DNA from: Canibacter zhuwentaonis
GTDB lineage: Bacteria > Actinomycetota > Actinomycetes > Actinomycetales > Microbacteriaceae
Assembly: GCF_018531125.1 (NCBI RefSeq)
Contig: NZ_JAHDSY010000004.1
Length of the DNA stretch: 64,000 nucleotides
Strand: one strand, 5' to 3'
Part shown: one piece after another, positions 34,974 through 43,662 of the stretch
Layout: every line of letters begins with the position of its first letter
Position numbering within the stretch: the stretch's first letter is position 1
Position numbers and translations under genes: made by a program
The notes under the pieces: generated by a model
Database searches by the model: none
Told to the model about the DNA's origin: nothing
What the model saw: only the letters and a program-made list of their open reading frames with translations

Positions 34974-35363
34974 ATGTCTTTTTCAGATGATGAGCGCGAG
35001 CTTCTAGAGAATCTCGAGCGCGATTTTTATGCGTCCAAAATCGATGTTGAAATTCCGCGGGCGCAGTCGAGTCAGGTTAGCTTCCGGTCACTTGTTTACG
35101 GTGTTTTGCTGGGTATCGCCGGCGTTGCGCTGATGCTTTTTGGCGCCAGCACGGAGCAGATTTTGCTTGGTGTGCTCGGGTTTATTGTGATGGTTGCGGC
35201 AGTTTTGCTTGCAACCAAACCGCGCAAGGGTGATGTTAGTGCGGCGCAAAAAGCGGGCGTGCCGTCTGCTCCCGGGTATAAATCTGCCAAGAAATCTGCC
35301 GGTACAGGCTTCGCGCAGCGGATGCAGAATCGCTGGGATCGGCGGATGCGCGGCGATCTTTAA
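34974..35363 (+). CDS. DUF3040 family membrane protein
   Basis: Small actinobacterial membrane protein (129 aa) always found near mraZ. It begins with the family signature of an acidic N-terminus (SFSDDERELLENLERDFY, residues 2-19), then two hydrophobic helices (about 40-80) and a basic tail. Good ribosome site AAAGGAG before ATG. Function unknown; a link with the division cluster is suggested only by conserved position. A terminator follows. Confidence 0.9.
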   Translation: MSFSDDERELLENLERDFYASKIDVEIPRAQSSQVSFRSLVYGVLLGIAGVALMLFGASTEQILLGVLGFIVMVAAVLLATKPRKGDVSAAQKAGVPSAPGYKSAKKSAGTGFAQRMQNRWDRRMRGDL

Positions 35364-35380
35364 CGCAGCTCTGTTTTTCT

Positions 35381-35415
35381 AGTCGCTCACCGCTGTTGCG
35401 GGGAGCGACTTTTTG
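35381..35415 (+). terminator. Rho-independent terminator after DUF3040
   Basis: AGTCGCTC (35381-35388) pairs with GAGCGACT (35403-35410), with an inner CCGC/GCGG stem, followed by a T-run. Confidence 0.85.
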
Positions 35416-35437
35416 TGCGCGATTATGTATTTTCCCG

Positions 35438-35590
35438 GCGCGCAGCATCAAGCGGGGCGGATTTTCTGCGTTTGCTGAAGATTTTAAGGTGTAGCATCTG
35501 GCTGGGGCGGATTTTACACACTTCTTGGGGTTTCTAAGGCGTGCAGCATCTAGCGGAGCAGATTTCGTGCGTCACTAGGGGTTTTCTAAG
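35438..35590 (+). repeat. Three tandem copies of a degenerate ~50-bp repeat
   Basis: Units at 35438-35488, 35489-35538 and 35539-35590 share the pattern GCAGCATC..AGCGGGGCGGATTT, then GGGGTTTTCTAAG at the end. Copies differ by substitutions and 1-2 bp indels. They fill the gene-free stretch between DUF3040 and mraZ. No coding frame and no dyad symmetry of note. Confidence 0.75.
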
Positions 35591-35661
35591 CACACCCCGT
35601 GCCCAGCAGCCAGCTTCCCAACTGTGTATCTTGCTTAACAGGGAGCACTGCGCCATTTATG

Positions 35662-35783
35662 CTCCACTTTTCTCCACACCTTTGTTTGTTTGGTAATAAG
35701 CACGTTTCCTGAGTGTTTTTTGCAACCCTGAGAGTGCAAAATAAGCAAAGGTGGAGTAAAGTGGAGTGAAATGTTTCGTGGCG
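35662..35783 (+). promoter_or_regulatory. mraZ upstream region with putative MraZ boxes in both orientations
   Basis: GTGGAG occurs at 35751-35756 and 35761-35766 (10-bp spacing), with a GTGGCG at 35778-35783. The same pair occurs inverted 70 bp upstream as CTCCAC twice, so 35662-35684 is nearly the reverse complement of 35746-35766. MraZ is known to bind short G-rich direct repeats before its own gene; the inverted second set is unusual. Confidence 0.6.
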
Positions 35784-35793
35784 GGAGGTGAAA

Positions 35794-36225
35794 ATGTTTT
35801 TAGGCACGTTTAATCCGAAACTTGACGATAAAGGGCGACTTATTTTACCCTCCAAGTTTCGTGCTGAATTTGCGAGCGGACTCGTGATTACACGGGGTCA
35901 AGAACGCTGCCTATATGTTTTCACAATGCAAGATTTTGAACAGATGCACGAGCGTATTCGATCCGCACCGCTCGCCTCCAAACAGGCGCGAGACTATATG
36001 CGCGTGCTGCTTTCTGGTGCGCACGACGAGATTCCCGACAAACAAAATCGCGTCACCATCCCGCCGCAGTTGCGCGAATACGCCTCGCTCACAAGGGAGC
36101 TTGCGGTGATCGGCTCGGGTGCGCGCGCGGAAATTTGGGATGCGCAGCTGTGGCAGAAGTACCTTGCCGAGCAGGAACAGAAGTTCTCAGAGGTTGCTGA
36201 GGAGGTGATTCCGGGGCTGTTTTAG
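35794..36225 (+). CDS. mraZ: Transcriptional regulator MraZ
   Basis: AbrB-fold DNA-binding regulator that opens the dcw cluster and controls its own promoter. 143 residues with two copies of the family core: LDDKGRLILPSKFR near the N-terminus and DKQNRVTIPPQLR near the middle. ATG 35794 is chosen because it begins the family sequence MFLGTFNPKLDDKG and has GGGAGG 5-6 nt upstream; the in-frame GTG at 35788 overlaps that site. Confidence 0.95.
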   Translation: MFLGTFNPKLDDKGRLILPSKFRAEFASGLVITRGQERCLYVFTMQDFEQMHERIRSAPLASKQARDYMRVLLSGAHDEIPDKQNRVTIPPQLREYASLTRELAVIGSGARAEIWDAQLWQKYLAEQEQKFSEVAEEVIPGLF

Positions 36226-36236
36226 CCACGTACCGT

Positions 36237-37205
36237 ATGAATACAAGCGACACAAAAACTTTACACACGCCGGTTATGCTGCAGCGGTGTCTGGAGCTGC
36301 TCACAACCGAGCAGGCAGAGTGCGGCGCAATTATTGTTGACGCAACGCTCGGGCTGGGGGGGCACGCGCAGCACATTCTGGAGCGCTTTAAGCGCAGCAC
36401 CGTGATTGGGCTGGATCGCGACCCGGCTGCCCTAACGCGCGCGAGCGAGCGGCTTGCCAGCTACAAAAACAGATTTTTTGGTGTGCACGCCGTTTACGAT
36501 GAGCTGCCGGAGGTGCTCGAGCAGATCCGCGAGCGAGAGGGCATTACGCTGCCGTTTGCTGGGGTGCTGTTTGACCTCGGAGTCTCTTCTATGCAGCTCG
36601 ATTTTGCCGCGCGCGGCTTCTCATACGCGCAAAACGCGCCATTAGATATGCGGATGGATCAGTCACGCGGCAAAACCGCCGCTCAGCTACTAGCACAGCT
36701 GAGCGGCGGCGAGCTGGCGACTCTGTTTCGCCGATACAGCGACGAGCCGCTGGCGATGCGATACGCAGCCGCGATTGTTAGCGCGCGTGAAGAGGGCGCA
36801 ATAACAGAGAGCGCGCAGCTGGTGGAGATTTTGCAGCGGGCAACTCCGATGAAACTGAAACAGCAGCGGCACCCCGCCAAGCGCGTGTTTCAAGCCCTGC
36901 GCGTTGCTGTTAATGATGAGCTGACAGTTCTTGAGCGCGCAATTCCATCCGCTATGAACAGCCTCGCTGTGGGCGGGCGCGTAGTTGTTATGTCGTACCA
37001 GTCACAAGAGGATCGCATCGTGAAAAAAGAGTTTGCGCAGCGGGTCCGCGACAACACGCCACCCGGCTTGCCGCAGCAGCTGCCAGAGCACGCGCCAGAA
37101 TACCGCCTGCTAACCCGTGGGGCTGAGCAGGCTGGCGCGCAGGAGCAGGAAACAAATCCCAGGTCAAAACCGGTTAAATTACGCGCCGCCGAGAAGGTGA
37201 GATGA
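36237..37205 (+). CDS. rsmH: 16S rRNA (cytosine(1402)-N4)-methyltransferase RsmH
   Basis: SAM-dependent methyltransferase acting on C1402 of 16S rRNA. Family motifs: HTPVMLQRCLELL at the start, the SAM loop DATLGLGGH, FDLGVSSMQLD and PLDMRMDQSRGKTA. 322 residues, normal length. Starts 11 nt after mraZ and ends with an ATGA overlap into ftsL. Confidence 0.95.
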   Translation: MNTSDTKTLHTPVMLQRCLELLTTEQAECGAIIVDATLGLGGHAQHILERFKRSTVIGLDRDPAALTRASERLASYKNRFFGVHAVYDELPEVLEQIREREGITLPFAGVLFDLGVSSMQLDFAARGFSYAQNAPLDMRMDQSRGKTAAQLLAQLSGGELATLFRRYSDEPLAMRYAAAIVSAREEGAITESAQLVEILQRATPMKLKQQRHPAKRVFQALRVAVNDELTVLERAIPSAMNSLAVGGRVVVMSYQSQEDRIVKKEFAQRVRDNTPPGLPQQLPEHAPEYRLLTRGAEQAGAQEQETNPRSKPVKLRAAEKVR

Positions 37206-37789
37206 AAATGAGCAATACAGTAGCGGTTGTAAAACAGCAGCAGAGCGTTGTGCGGGTCGTTCCCACGACACTGGCGCAGCCGAAACGTGAGCGGATGGGG
37301 CAGCTGTGGTATTTGCCAGCCGCAGCGGCCTCGCCAAAGCAGCACCCGATAGTTTGGGTAGTTGCAAGCCTTGTGCTGTTTGCGATGATAGTTGCGGTGA
37401 ATATTGCAGTTTTCGTGTCAACCGCGCAGGACGCACACCGACTGTCGGAGATAACCGTGCAGCAGGTTAATGCCGAGCGCACTGTGAAGGTGCTGGAGCG
37501 GAATATGCTGACGCTGAACTCGCCGCAAAACCTTGCCGTTAAAGCGCAAGAGCTGGGAATGGTGCAAAACACTTCGCCTGCGTATTTGCGGCTCAGTGAC
37601 GGTGTGATTATGGGATCGCCAAACGCGGCAACCGAGCTGGTTAGTGGTAATACCGTGCAGAATGATGCGCTGGCGCATCTTGAAGCCACTAACGAAAAAC
37701 CCGCCGGTCAGGTGGGGGTTGCTGCGGTATCCGCTGCGCAGCCGGTGACAACCTGGGAAGGGCTCTTGCCTGTTCCGCAAACACATTAA
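37202..37789 (+). CDS. ftsL: Cell division protein FtsL-like
   Basis: Bitopic membrane protein of 195 residues: a 48-residue cytoplasmic N-terminus, one helix (about 49-72) and an extracellular coiled-coil (about 75-125) with VNAERTVKVLERN, then LTLNSPQNLAVKAQELGM, the usual FtsL end. About 60 further residues of low complexity follow. ATG overlaps rsmH by 4 bases. Identity rests on the topology and position between rsmH and ftsI as sequence conservation is low. Confidence 0.85.
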   Translation: MKMSNTVAVVKQQQSVVRVVPTTLAQPKRERMGQLWYLPAAAASPKQHPIVWVVASLVLFAMIVAVNIAVFVSTAQDAHRLSEITVQQVNAERTVKVLERNMLTLNSPQNLAVKAQELGMVQNTSPAYLRLSDGVIMGSPNAATELVSGNTVQNDALAHLEATNEKPAGQVGVAAVSAAQPVTTWEGLLPVPQTH

Positions 37790-37842
37790 AATATGGCAGA
37801 ATTACGTGTTTTAACGGGCATAACAGACGAGGAGCGCAGTGG

Positions 37843-39627
37843 GTGATTAAAAAGCTTGTTGATAGGCGACGCCTGCTCGCTTTCACACTTGTTGTCGTCG
37901 TTATTGCGGTGTTTGCCGGGCGGCTGTTTTCGCTGCAGGTTGTGCAGGCTGAGCAGCTGACGGCCGAGGCTCAGGGGCAAATCGGGGTGGAGAGTGTGCT
38001 GCAGGCGGTGCGCGGAGATATTGTGGATCGTAACGGCAGTGTGCTAGCAACAACTCGTGAACTCTACGACGCTAAGTTGTCACCTAAAAACACGCGCGAA
38101 AACAAGGGTATTTTCTACCGTTTTAACCAAAGCACAGGAAACCGCGAAAAGGTCACAACAGAGGCCGCACTAACTGAAATTGCGGCGATTGTTGGCAGAC
38201 CGGCTGAAGAGCTGATCAAAGCGGTTAATGACGAGCTGGCAGAAAATCCGAAATCTGATTTTATGTACGTAAAGCGCGGCATTGATCTGGGACAGCTGCG
38301 CCAGCTAAAAGAACTCGGTGTGCCGTGGATGACGTACGAGTCGGTTTTTGACAGATCGTATCCAAACGGCGCGGTTGCCGGTAATCTGCTTGGCTATCAG
38401 TGGGAGGATAACGGCCCCAAATTTGCCGGAATTGAGCGTTCACAAAACGAGTGTTTAACCGGTGAAGACGGTTTTGAAACCTATGAGAGATCAGCGGATG
38501 GGATGGCGCTGCCAGGAAGCCGGGTTGAGGTTAAAAAACGCACAAACGGCGGTAAAGTTGCGCTCACAATAGATCGTGACTTGCAGTATCAGGTGCAGCA
38601 GATTGTTAATTTAGCGCGTGAAAAAACCGGCGCTGAATGGGCTATGCACGTTGTTATGAACGCAAAAACGGGTGAACTTTTGGCAGTTGCCGAAGACAAC
38701 TCTGTTGATCCTAATAACACTGCCGCATCAGATCCAAGCCGGCTGGGTTCGCGCGCTTTTTCAAGCCCTTACGAGCCTGGCTCGTCTTTTAAGGCGCTAA
38801 CAGCCGCGATGGCAATTAACGAGGGCAAAGCAACGGCAATAACGCAAAGTAGCACCCCGTACGAGTGGCGCCCCGAGCCGGGAGTTGTTTTTAGTGACGC
38901 GTATCCGCACCCCGAAACAAGATGGACACTCGCGGGTATTCTCGCTGTTTCATCCAACGTTGGCACAACCATGATTGGCGGTCGCGTAGACAAAAACGTG
39001 CGGTACGAGTATTTGAAAAAGTTTGGACTGGGTCAGGCGACCGAGGCGGGAATGCCGTACGAGGAATCCGGGCTGCTGTACCCCGCAGCGGAGTGGGACG
39101 CGCAGAGCAGCTACAATATTATGTTCGGGCAGGGTGTTTCTTCAACTATTATTCAAACTGCGGGAGCCTATCAGGCGCTCGCCAATAAGGGTCTGCGCAT
39201 CCCTCCGAGCCTGGTTAAATCCTGCACCTCTGACAACGGCGAGGTGACCGAGTTTAACCACGGCGAGCCGGTGCGGGTTGTGAGTGAGCAGACGGCAGCT
39301 GAGGTTACAGACATTCTTGAGAACGTGGCTAACTACGGCACGGTTTATGACCGTGTGCATATAGACGGTTACCGCGTTGTCGGTAAAACCGCGACCGCTG
39401 AGCAGTCTGATGGGCGGGGCGGATACAGGAGCGACTACATCAACAGTTTTGCCGGGTATTTTCCAGCCGATGATCCGCAGTATGTTGTTGTGAGCTCAAT
39501 TGCGTTCCCGCAGCGTTCAAGCAGTGTCGCCGGAACTTCCTGGCGTGATACTGTGCGGGCAACGATCCGCCATTTCCAAGTGCCGCCATCGCAGGGCGAA
39601 TATCGCAAGCTCCCGCTCGAGTATTAA
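37843..39627 (+). CDS. ftsI: Septal penicillin-binding protein FtsI (PBP3/PBP2-type transpeptidase)
   Basis: Class B transpeptidase cross-linking septal peptidoglycan. N-terminal helix (about 10-30), dimerisation domain beginning VRGDIVDRNGSVLATT (57-72), then the transpeptidase domain with SxxK at SSFK (Ser314, Lys317) and SSN (370-372). The third motif, normally KTG, reads KTA (515-517, in VVGKTATAE). 594 residues. The start is GTG 37843 with GAGGAG upstream. murF follows after 39 nt; murE is not there. Confidence 0.94.
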   Translation: MIKKLVDRRRLLAFTLVVVVIAVFAGRLFSLQVVQAEQLTAEAQGQIGVESVLQAVRGDIVDRNGSVLATTRELYDAKLSPKNTRENKGIFYRFNQSTGNREKVTTEAALTEIAAIVGRPAEELIKAVNDELAENPKSDFMYVKRGIDLGQLRQLKELGVPWMTYESVFDRSYPNGAVAGNLLGYQWEDNGPKFAGIERSQNECLTGEDGFETYERSADGMALPGSRVEVKKRTNGGKVALTIDRDLQYQVQQIVNLAREKTGAEWAMHVVMNAKTGELLAVAEDNSVDPNNTAASDPSRLGSRAFSSPYEPGSSFKALTAAMAINEGKATAITQSSTPYEWRPEPGVVFSDAYPHPETRWTLAGILAVSSNVGTTMIGGRVDKNVRYEYLKKFGLGQATEAGMPYEESGLLYPAAEWDAQSSYNIMFGQGVSSTIIQTAGAYQALANKGLRIPPSLVKSCTSDNGEVTEFNHGEPVRVVSEQTAAEVTDILENVANYGTVYDRVHIDGYRVVGKTATAEQSDGRGGYRSDYINSFAGYFPADDPQYVVVSSIAFPQRSSSVAGTSWRDTVRATIRHFQVPPSQGEYRKLPLEY

Positions 39628-39666
39628 GTTTTTAGCGCGTAGAATAAACGGTGAAACCAGGATTAT

Positions 39667-41079
39667 ATGATTGATTTAACGCTTAGAGAAATAGCTGAGG
39701 TTACCGGTGGTAAGCTGTTTTTAGATACCGCTGCAGTCACTCCCGAAACGGTTCTTAGCGGTCTTGTGCAAACTGATTCGCGCGAGCTTGAGCCGGGGCA
39801 GATTTTCGTTGCCAGGCGCGGTGACACGCAAGACGGATACGACTATATTGACGCGGCGGTGCGCGCGGGCGCGGCGCTGGTTATTTGCGAGCAGCCGTCG
39901 CAGGCCTCGGTTGCGCAGGTTATTGTTGCGGATGCAACCGCTGCGCTGGGCGAACTTGCGGGCGCGGTGATTGCGCGACTGAAGCAGCTCGGACGCCTAA
40001 AGGTTATTGCAATAACGGGTTCTAACGGTAAAACAACAACCAAAAATCTGCTTGCTAAAATGCTCTCCTGCGCGGGTAACACCGTGGCGGCTGAAAAATC
40101 TTTTAATAACGAGGTTGGCGGGCCGCTCACAATGCTGCGCGCGCAGGAAGATACCGACTTTTTGGTGCTTGAAATTGGCGCGAGCGCTCCCGGAGAAATT
40201 GCAAACCTGGTGCGTTTAGCGCAGCCCGATTATGGCGTTGTGCTGATGGTCGGGCTTGCGCACGCGGGCTGCTTTGGCAGCATCGAGGCAACTGCGCAAG
40301 CGAAGCAGGAGATGGTTGCTATGCTGCGAGAAAATGCCGTTGCAGTTTTGAATGCGGCGGATGCGCGAGTTAAACAAATGGCGGCGCACACTGCTGCGCG
40401 CACCTTGTATTTTGGTGACACAACAGGCTCTGCCTACGCGAGCAATATTGAGGTTACCGCGCAGGGCACAGTGTTTAACCTGCATTTAGGAGCGCACGAG
40501 GAGCGGGTCTTGTTTCAGGTGCTCGGCGCGCACCACGTTAATAACGCGCTGGCTGCCGCCGCGGTTGCGAGCGAGTGCGGGGTTGATTTCAATTCGATAC
40601 TGCGGGTTTTAAGCAGCAGTTCGCGGGCTGCTAAGTGGCGCATGGAGGTTACTAAACTTCCCGGCGGAATCACGCTTATTAATGATGCTTACAACGCGAG
40701 CCCCGACTCTATGGAGGCGGCTTTAAAAACCTTGGCGCAGGTTAGCGATCTGCAGGGGCGCAGCATCGCAGTGCTCGGCGAGATGAGCGAGCTGGGCGAG
40801 TTTGCGAGTCCCGCTTACGATAAACTTGGAGTTTTGGCGGTGCGGTTGCGTATTTCGCAGCTTATTGCTGTTGGCACGAACGTGCGTAGAATGTATATTT
40901 CCGCCGTTAATGAGGGAGCCTGGGATGGTGTCGCCGCGCACCATTTTGAAACCCAGGATGAGGCTTTTGCGTATTTGAAGGCAGAGCTGCGTGAAGGGGA
41001 TACTGTGTTAGTAAAATCTTCTAACGTGGCTAAACTGAGATTCTTAGGCGACAAGTTGAAAGAGGAGCTAGCGTCGTGA
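39667..41079 (+). CDS. murF: UDP-N-acetylmuramoyl-tripeptide:D-Ala-D-Ala ligase MurF
   Basis: Adds D-Ala-D-Ala to the UDP-muramoyl tripeptide. The 470-residue protein has the MurF N-terminal domain (VQTDSRELEPGQIFVA), ATP loop ITGSNGKTTTKNLL (about 117-130), ligand segment FNNEVGGPLTML and the closing domain with LINDAYNASPDSM. These identify it as MurF and not MurE. ATG with AGGA upstream; overlaps mraY by 4 nt. Confidence 0.95.
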   Translation: MIDLTLREIAEVTGGKLFLDTAAVTPETVLSGLVQTDSRELEPGQIFVARRGDTQDGYDYIDAAVRAGAALVICEQPSQASVAQVIVADATAALGELAGAVIARLKQLGRLKVIAITGSNGKTTTKNLLAKMLSCAGNTVAAEKSFNNEVGGPLTMLRAQEDTDFLVLEIGASAPGEIANLVRLAQPDYGVVLMVGLAHAGCFGSIEATAQAKQEMVAMLRENAVAVLNAADARVKQMAAHTAARTLYFGDTTGSAYASNIEVTAQGTVFNLHLGAHEERVLFQVLGAHHVNNALAAAAVASECGVDFNSILRVLSSSSRAAKWRMEVTKLPGGITLINDAYNASPDSMEAALKTLAQVSDLQGRSIAVLGEMSELGEFASPAYDKLGVLAVRLRISQLIAVGTNVRRMYISAVNEGAWDGVAAHHFETQDEAFAYLKAELREGDTVLVKSSNVAKLRFLGDKLKEELAS

Positions 41080-42164
41080 TCGCCGTGCTTTTGTCGGGCA
41101 TTATTGCGCTTGCTTTTTCGCTGTTTTTAACGCCCCTGTTTGTAAAAATATTTAGGCGTTTGCAGTGGGGACAGTTTATCCGTGAGGACGGTCCTGAATC
41201 TCACTATGCTAAGCGCGGCACGCCCACAATGGGTGGTATTGTGTTCTTAATCGGCGCCCCCATCGCCTATTTTACTGCGGAGCTTATCACCGACGGCACG
41301 CCAACCGCGTCCGCTCTGCTGGTTATTGGGCTGGCCTGGGGTTGTGGACTAATTGGGTTTATTGACGACTACGTAAAAACCCGCAAACAGCAGTCGCTCG
41401 GGCTGGGCGGCTGGGCGAAAATATTCGGGCAGGTTGTTGCTGCCTCCGTGTTCGGGTTTTTAGCACTGAAATTTCCAGACGAGCATGGAATCACACCGGC
41501 CACAACTGCAGTTTCGCTGTTTCGTGACACTGAAATAGATTTTTTGGCGCTCGGCAAATGGGTCGGGCTGATTCTTTTTATGCTCTGGGTTATTTTAATA
41601 ACCACAGCAACTTCTAACGCGGTAAATCTTACTGACGGGCTTGACGGTCTTGCCGCGGGCGCTTCTATTATGGTGTTCATGGCGTATATTCTGATCAGCT
41701 TTTGGCAGTTTTCGCAGAGTTGCGTGCTCGAAGATTACGCGGTTGGGTGCTACACGGTGCGCGATCCGCTCGATCTTGTTGCTGTTGCGGCAGCATTTAC
41801 CGGCGCGCTAATTGGTTTTCTGTGGTGGAATACCTCGCCCGCGCTGCTGTATATGGGAGACACCGGCTCAATGGGTATCGGCGGCGCAATTGCAGCGCTT
41901 GCAGTGCTCACGCGCACGGAGTTGCTGCTGATTATGGTTGGCGGGCTGTTCCTGATCGAGGCAGGATCGGTTATTCTGCAGCGCGCTTATTTCAAAGCAA
42001 CAGGGGGCAAGCGGATCTTCCTGATGAGCCCCATTCATCACCATTTTGAGCTTAAAGGTTGGGCAGAGGTTACAGTTGTTGTGCGTTTTTGGATTGTTGC
42101 GGGCGCGCTGGCAGTGCTCGGGGTTGCGATGTTCTACGGCGAGTGGGTTTTGCTAAATGGCTAG
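41076..42164 (+). CDS. mraY: Phospho-N-acetylmuramoyl-pentapeptide-transferase MraY
   Basis: Ten-helix membrane enzyme making lipid I from UDP-MurNAc-pentapeptide and undecaprenyl phosphate. Hallmarks: KRGTPTMGG (about 46-54), FIDDYVKTRKQQSLGL with the Asp pair, NLTDGLDGLA, and the His-rich loop PIHHHFELKGWAE near the C-terminus. 362 residues. The GTG start overlaps murF. Confidence 0.96.
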   Translation: MIAVLLSGIIALAFSLFLTPLFVKIFRRLQWGQFIREDGPESHYAKRGTPTMGGIVFLIGAPIAYFTAELITDGTPTASALLVIGLAWGCGLIGFIDDYVKTRKQQSLGLGGWAKIFGQVVAASVFGFLALKFPDEHGITPATTAVSLFRDTEIDFLALGKWVGLILFMLWVILITTATSNAVNLTDGLDGLAAGASIMVFMAYILISFWQFSQSCVLEDYAVGCYTVRDPLDLVAVAAAFTGALIGFLWWNTSPALLYMGDTGSMGIGGAIAALAVLTRTELLLIMVGGLFLIEAGSVILQRAYFKATGGKRIFLMSPIHHHFELKGWAEVTVVVRFWIVAGALAVLGVAMFYGEWVLLNG

Positions 42165-43662
42165 GTTAGATCCCGCGCTGCTCGCGCAGTTAAACAGCTG
42201 GTACGCGCCGTGGCGCGGTATTCGCGCCTGTGTGCTGGGGCTCGGGGTAGCTGGGTTTGCGGCGGCGGATGTGCTCGCAGAGCTTGGGGTTACAACACGG
42301 GTTTTTGCGCAGCGCGGTGACGTGGAAAAAGAGAAGATTTTATCCGTGCTGGATGTTACAAGCTGCATTGGTGATAATGAAGCGCAGTTAGCGGCGCTGC
42401 GGGAGTTCGATCCGCAATTAATTATTGTATCCCCCGGGTATCGCCCCGATAATCCGCTGCTGCTTTGGGCCGCGCAAGCGGGAATTACAGTGTGGGGCGA
42501 TATTGAGTTTGCCTGGCGCGTGCGAGACAAAGTATACACCGCCGAGTGGCTCTGTATCACCGGTACTAACGGGAAAACAACCACGGCACAGCTGACCGCA
42601 ACTATGCTCGTGTCAAGCGGTGCGAAGGCCGCTCCCGTGGGTAATATAGGGGTGCCTGTGCTAGACGCGATTCGGGATCCTGAAGGGTTTGACGCGCTGG
42701 TTGTGGAGCTTTCGAGTTTCCAGCTACACTGGCTTGATACGGTGCGACCGTACGCCAGCTGTGTGCTTAATATTGCCCGCGATCACCTTGACTGGCACGG
42801 CAGTTACGAGGCTTATATTGCGGCAAAGGCGAAGATTTTTGAGCGCACAAAAACCGCGTGCGTTTACAATCGTCACGAAGAAATAATAGAAACTTTGCTG
42901 ATGCAGGCCGATGTGCAGGAGGGGGCGCGAGCTGTCGGGTTTGGGCTTGACACTCCGGCGCGATCTGAGCTGGGAGTTGTTGAAGGCATTCTGGTTGATC
43001 GCGGCTATCACGCAGCGCGCGGCACAACGGCGCTTGAGCTGGTAACGCTGAGCGAGTTGCACGAAGCAGGTTTGGCGCAGCCGCACACCGTCGCCAATGT
43101 TTTAGCTGCCGCTGCCCTCGCAAGAGCTTACGGAGTTGCCCCGACCGATATTAAACGCGCAGTGCTCGGTTTTGTGCCCGACAAACACCGGGTTGAGCCC
43201 GTTGCTAAGCAAAACGGGGTGCTCTGGGTTGATGATTCAAAAGCGACCAATTCGCACGCGGCGGATGCGGCGCTGTCTGCGGTTACTAGCACGGTGTGGA
43301 TTATGGGCGGCGATTTTAAGGGCACAGATATTGTGCAGCTGCTAACAAAGCACGTAAAAAAGCTGCGGGCGGTTGTTGTTATCGGCGCAAACTCGCAGGA
43401 AACTGCGGGCTTGGTGCGGCGAGTTTGCCCTGAACTTACGGTTGCGCAGGTTGCGGCGGAAGATGCTGAGGGCGCTAAACTCACAGGAGATGCCGTTATG
43501 GAGCGTGCTGTTGTATCCGCCGCGAACTATGCGTTCGCCGGCGACACGGTATTGCTCGCACCGGCGGCGGCGAGCATCGATCAGTTTGGCGGATACGCTG
43601 AGCGCGGGCTTGCGTTTGTGCGCGCGGTGCAGCAGCTTTTGGGGGTGCCAGGTGAGCAGTAA
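42157..43662 (+). CDS. murD: UDP-N-acetylmuramoylalanine:D-glutamate ligase MurD
   Basis: Adds D-glutamate to UDP-MurNAc-L-Ala. 501 residues: Rossmann-like N-terminus (VLGLGVAGFAAADVL, about 26-40), ATP loop ITGTNGKTTTAQL, FQLHWLD and NIARDHLDWHGS, and C-terminal VDDSKATNSHAAD. ATG overlaps mraY by 8 nt; the gene's own end overlaps ftsW by 11 nt. Confidence 0.95.
   Translation: MARLDPALLAQLNSWYAPWRGIRACVLGLGVAGFAAADVLAELGVTTRVFAQRGDVEKEKILSVLDVTSCIGDNEAQLAALREFDPQLIIVSPGYRPDNPLLLWAAQAGITVWGDIEFAWRVRDKVYTAEWLCITGTNGKTTTAQLTATMLVSSGAKAAPVGNIGVPVLDAIRDPEGFDALVVELSSFQLHWLDTVRPYASCVLNIARDHLDWHGSYEAYIAAKAKIFERTKTACVYNRHEEIIETLLMQADVQEGARAVGFGLDTPARSELGVVEGILVDRGYHAARGTTALELVTLSELHEAGLAQPHTVANVLAAAALARAYGVAPTDIKRAVLGFVPDKHRVEPVAKQNGVLWVDDSKATNSHAADAALSAVTSTVWIMGGDFKGTDIVQLLTKHVKKLRAVVVIGANSQETAGLVRRVCPELTVAQVAAEDAEGAKLTGDAVMERAVVSAANYAFAGDTVLLAPAAASIDQFGGYAERGLAFVRAVQQLLGVPGEQ

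Noticed and set aside
35438..35590. Repeat array considered as a CRISPR
   Set aside because: Only three directly adjoining degenerate units, no spacers and no cas genes.
43373..43651. Upstream extension of the ftsW reading frame
   Set aside because: It lies inside murD and encodes no SEDS-family sequence; GTG 43652 begins the conserved part.
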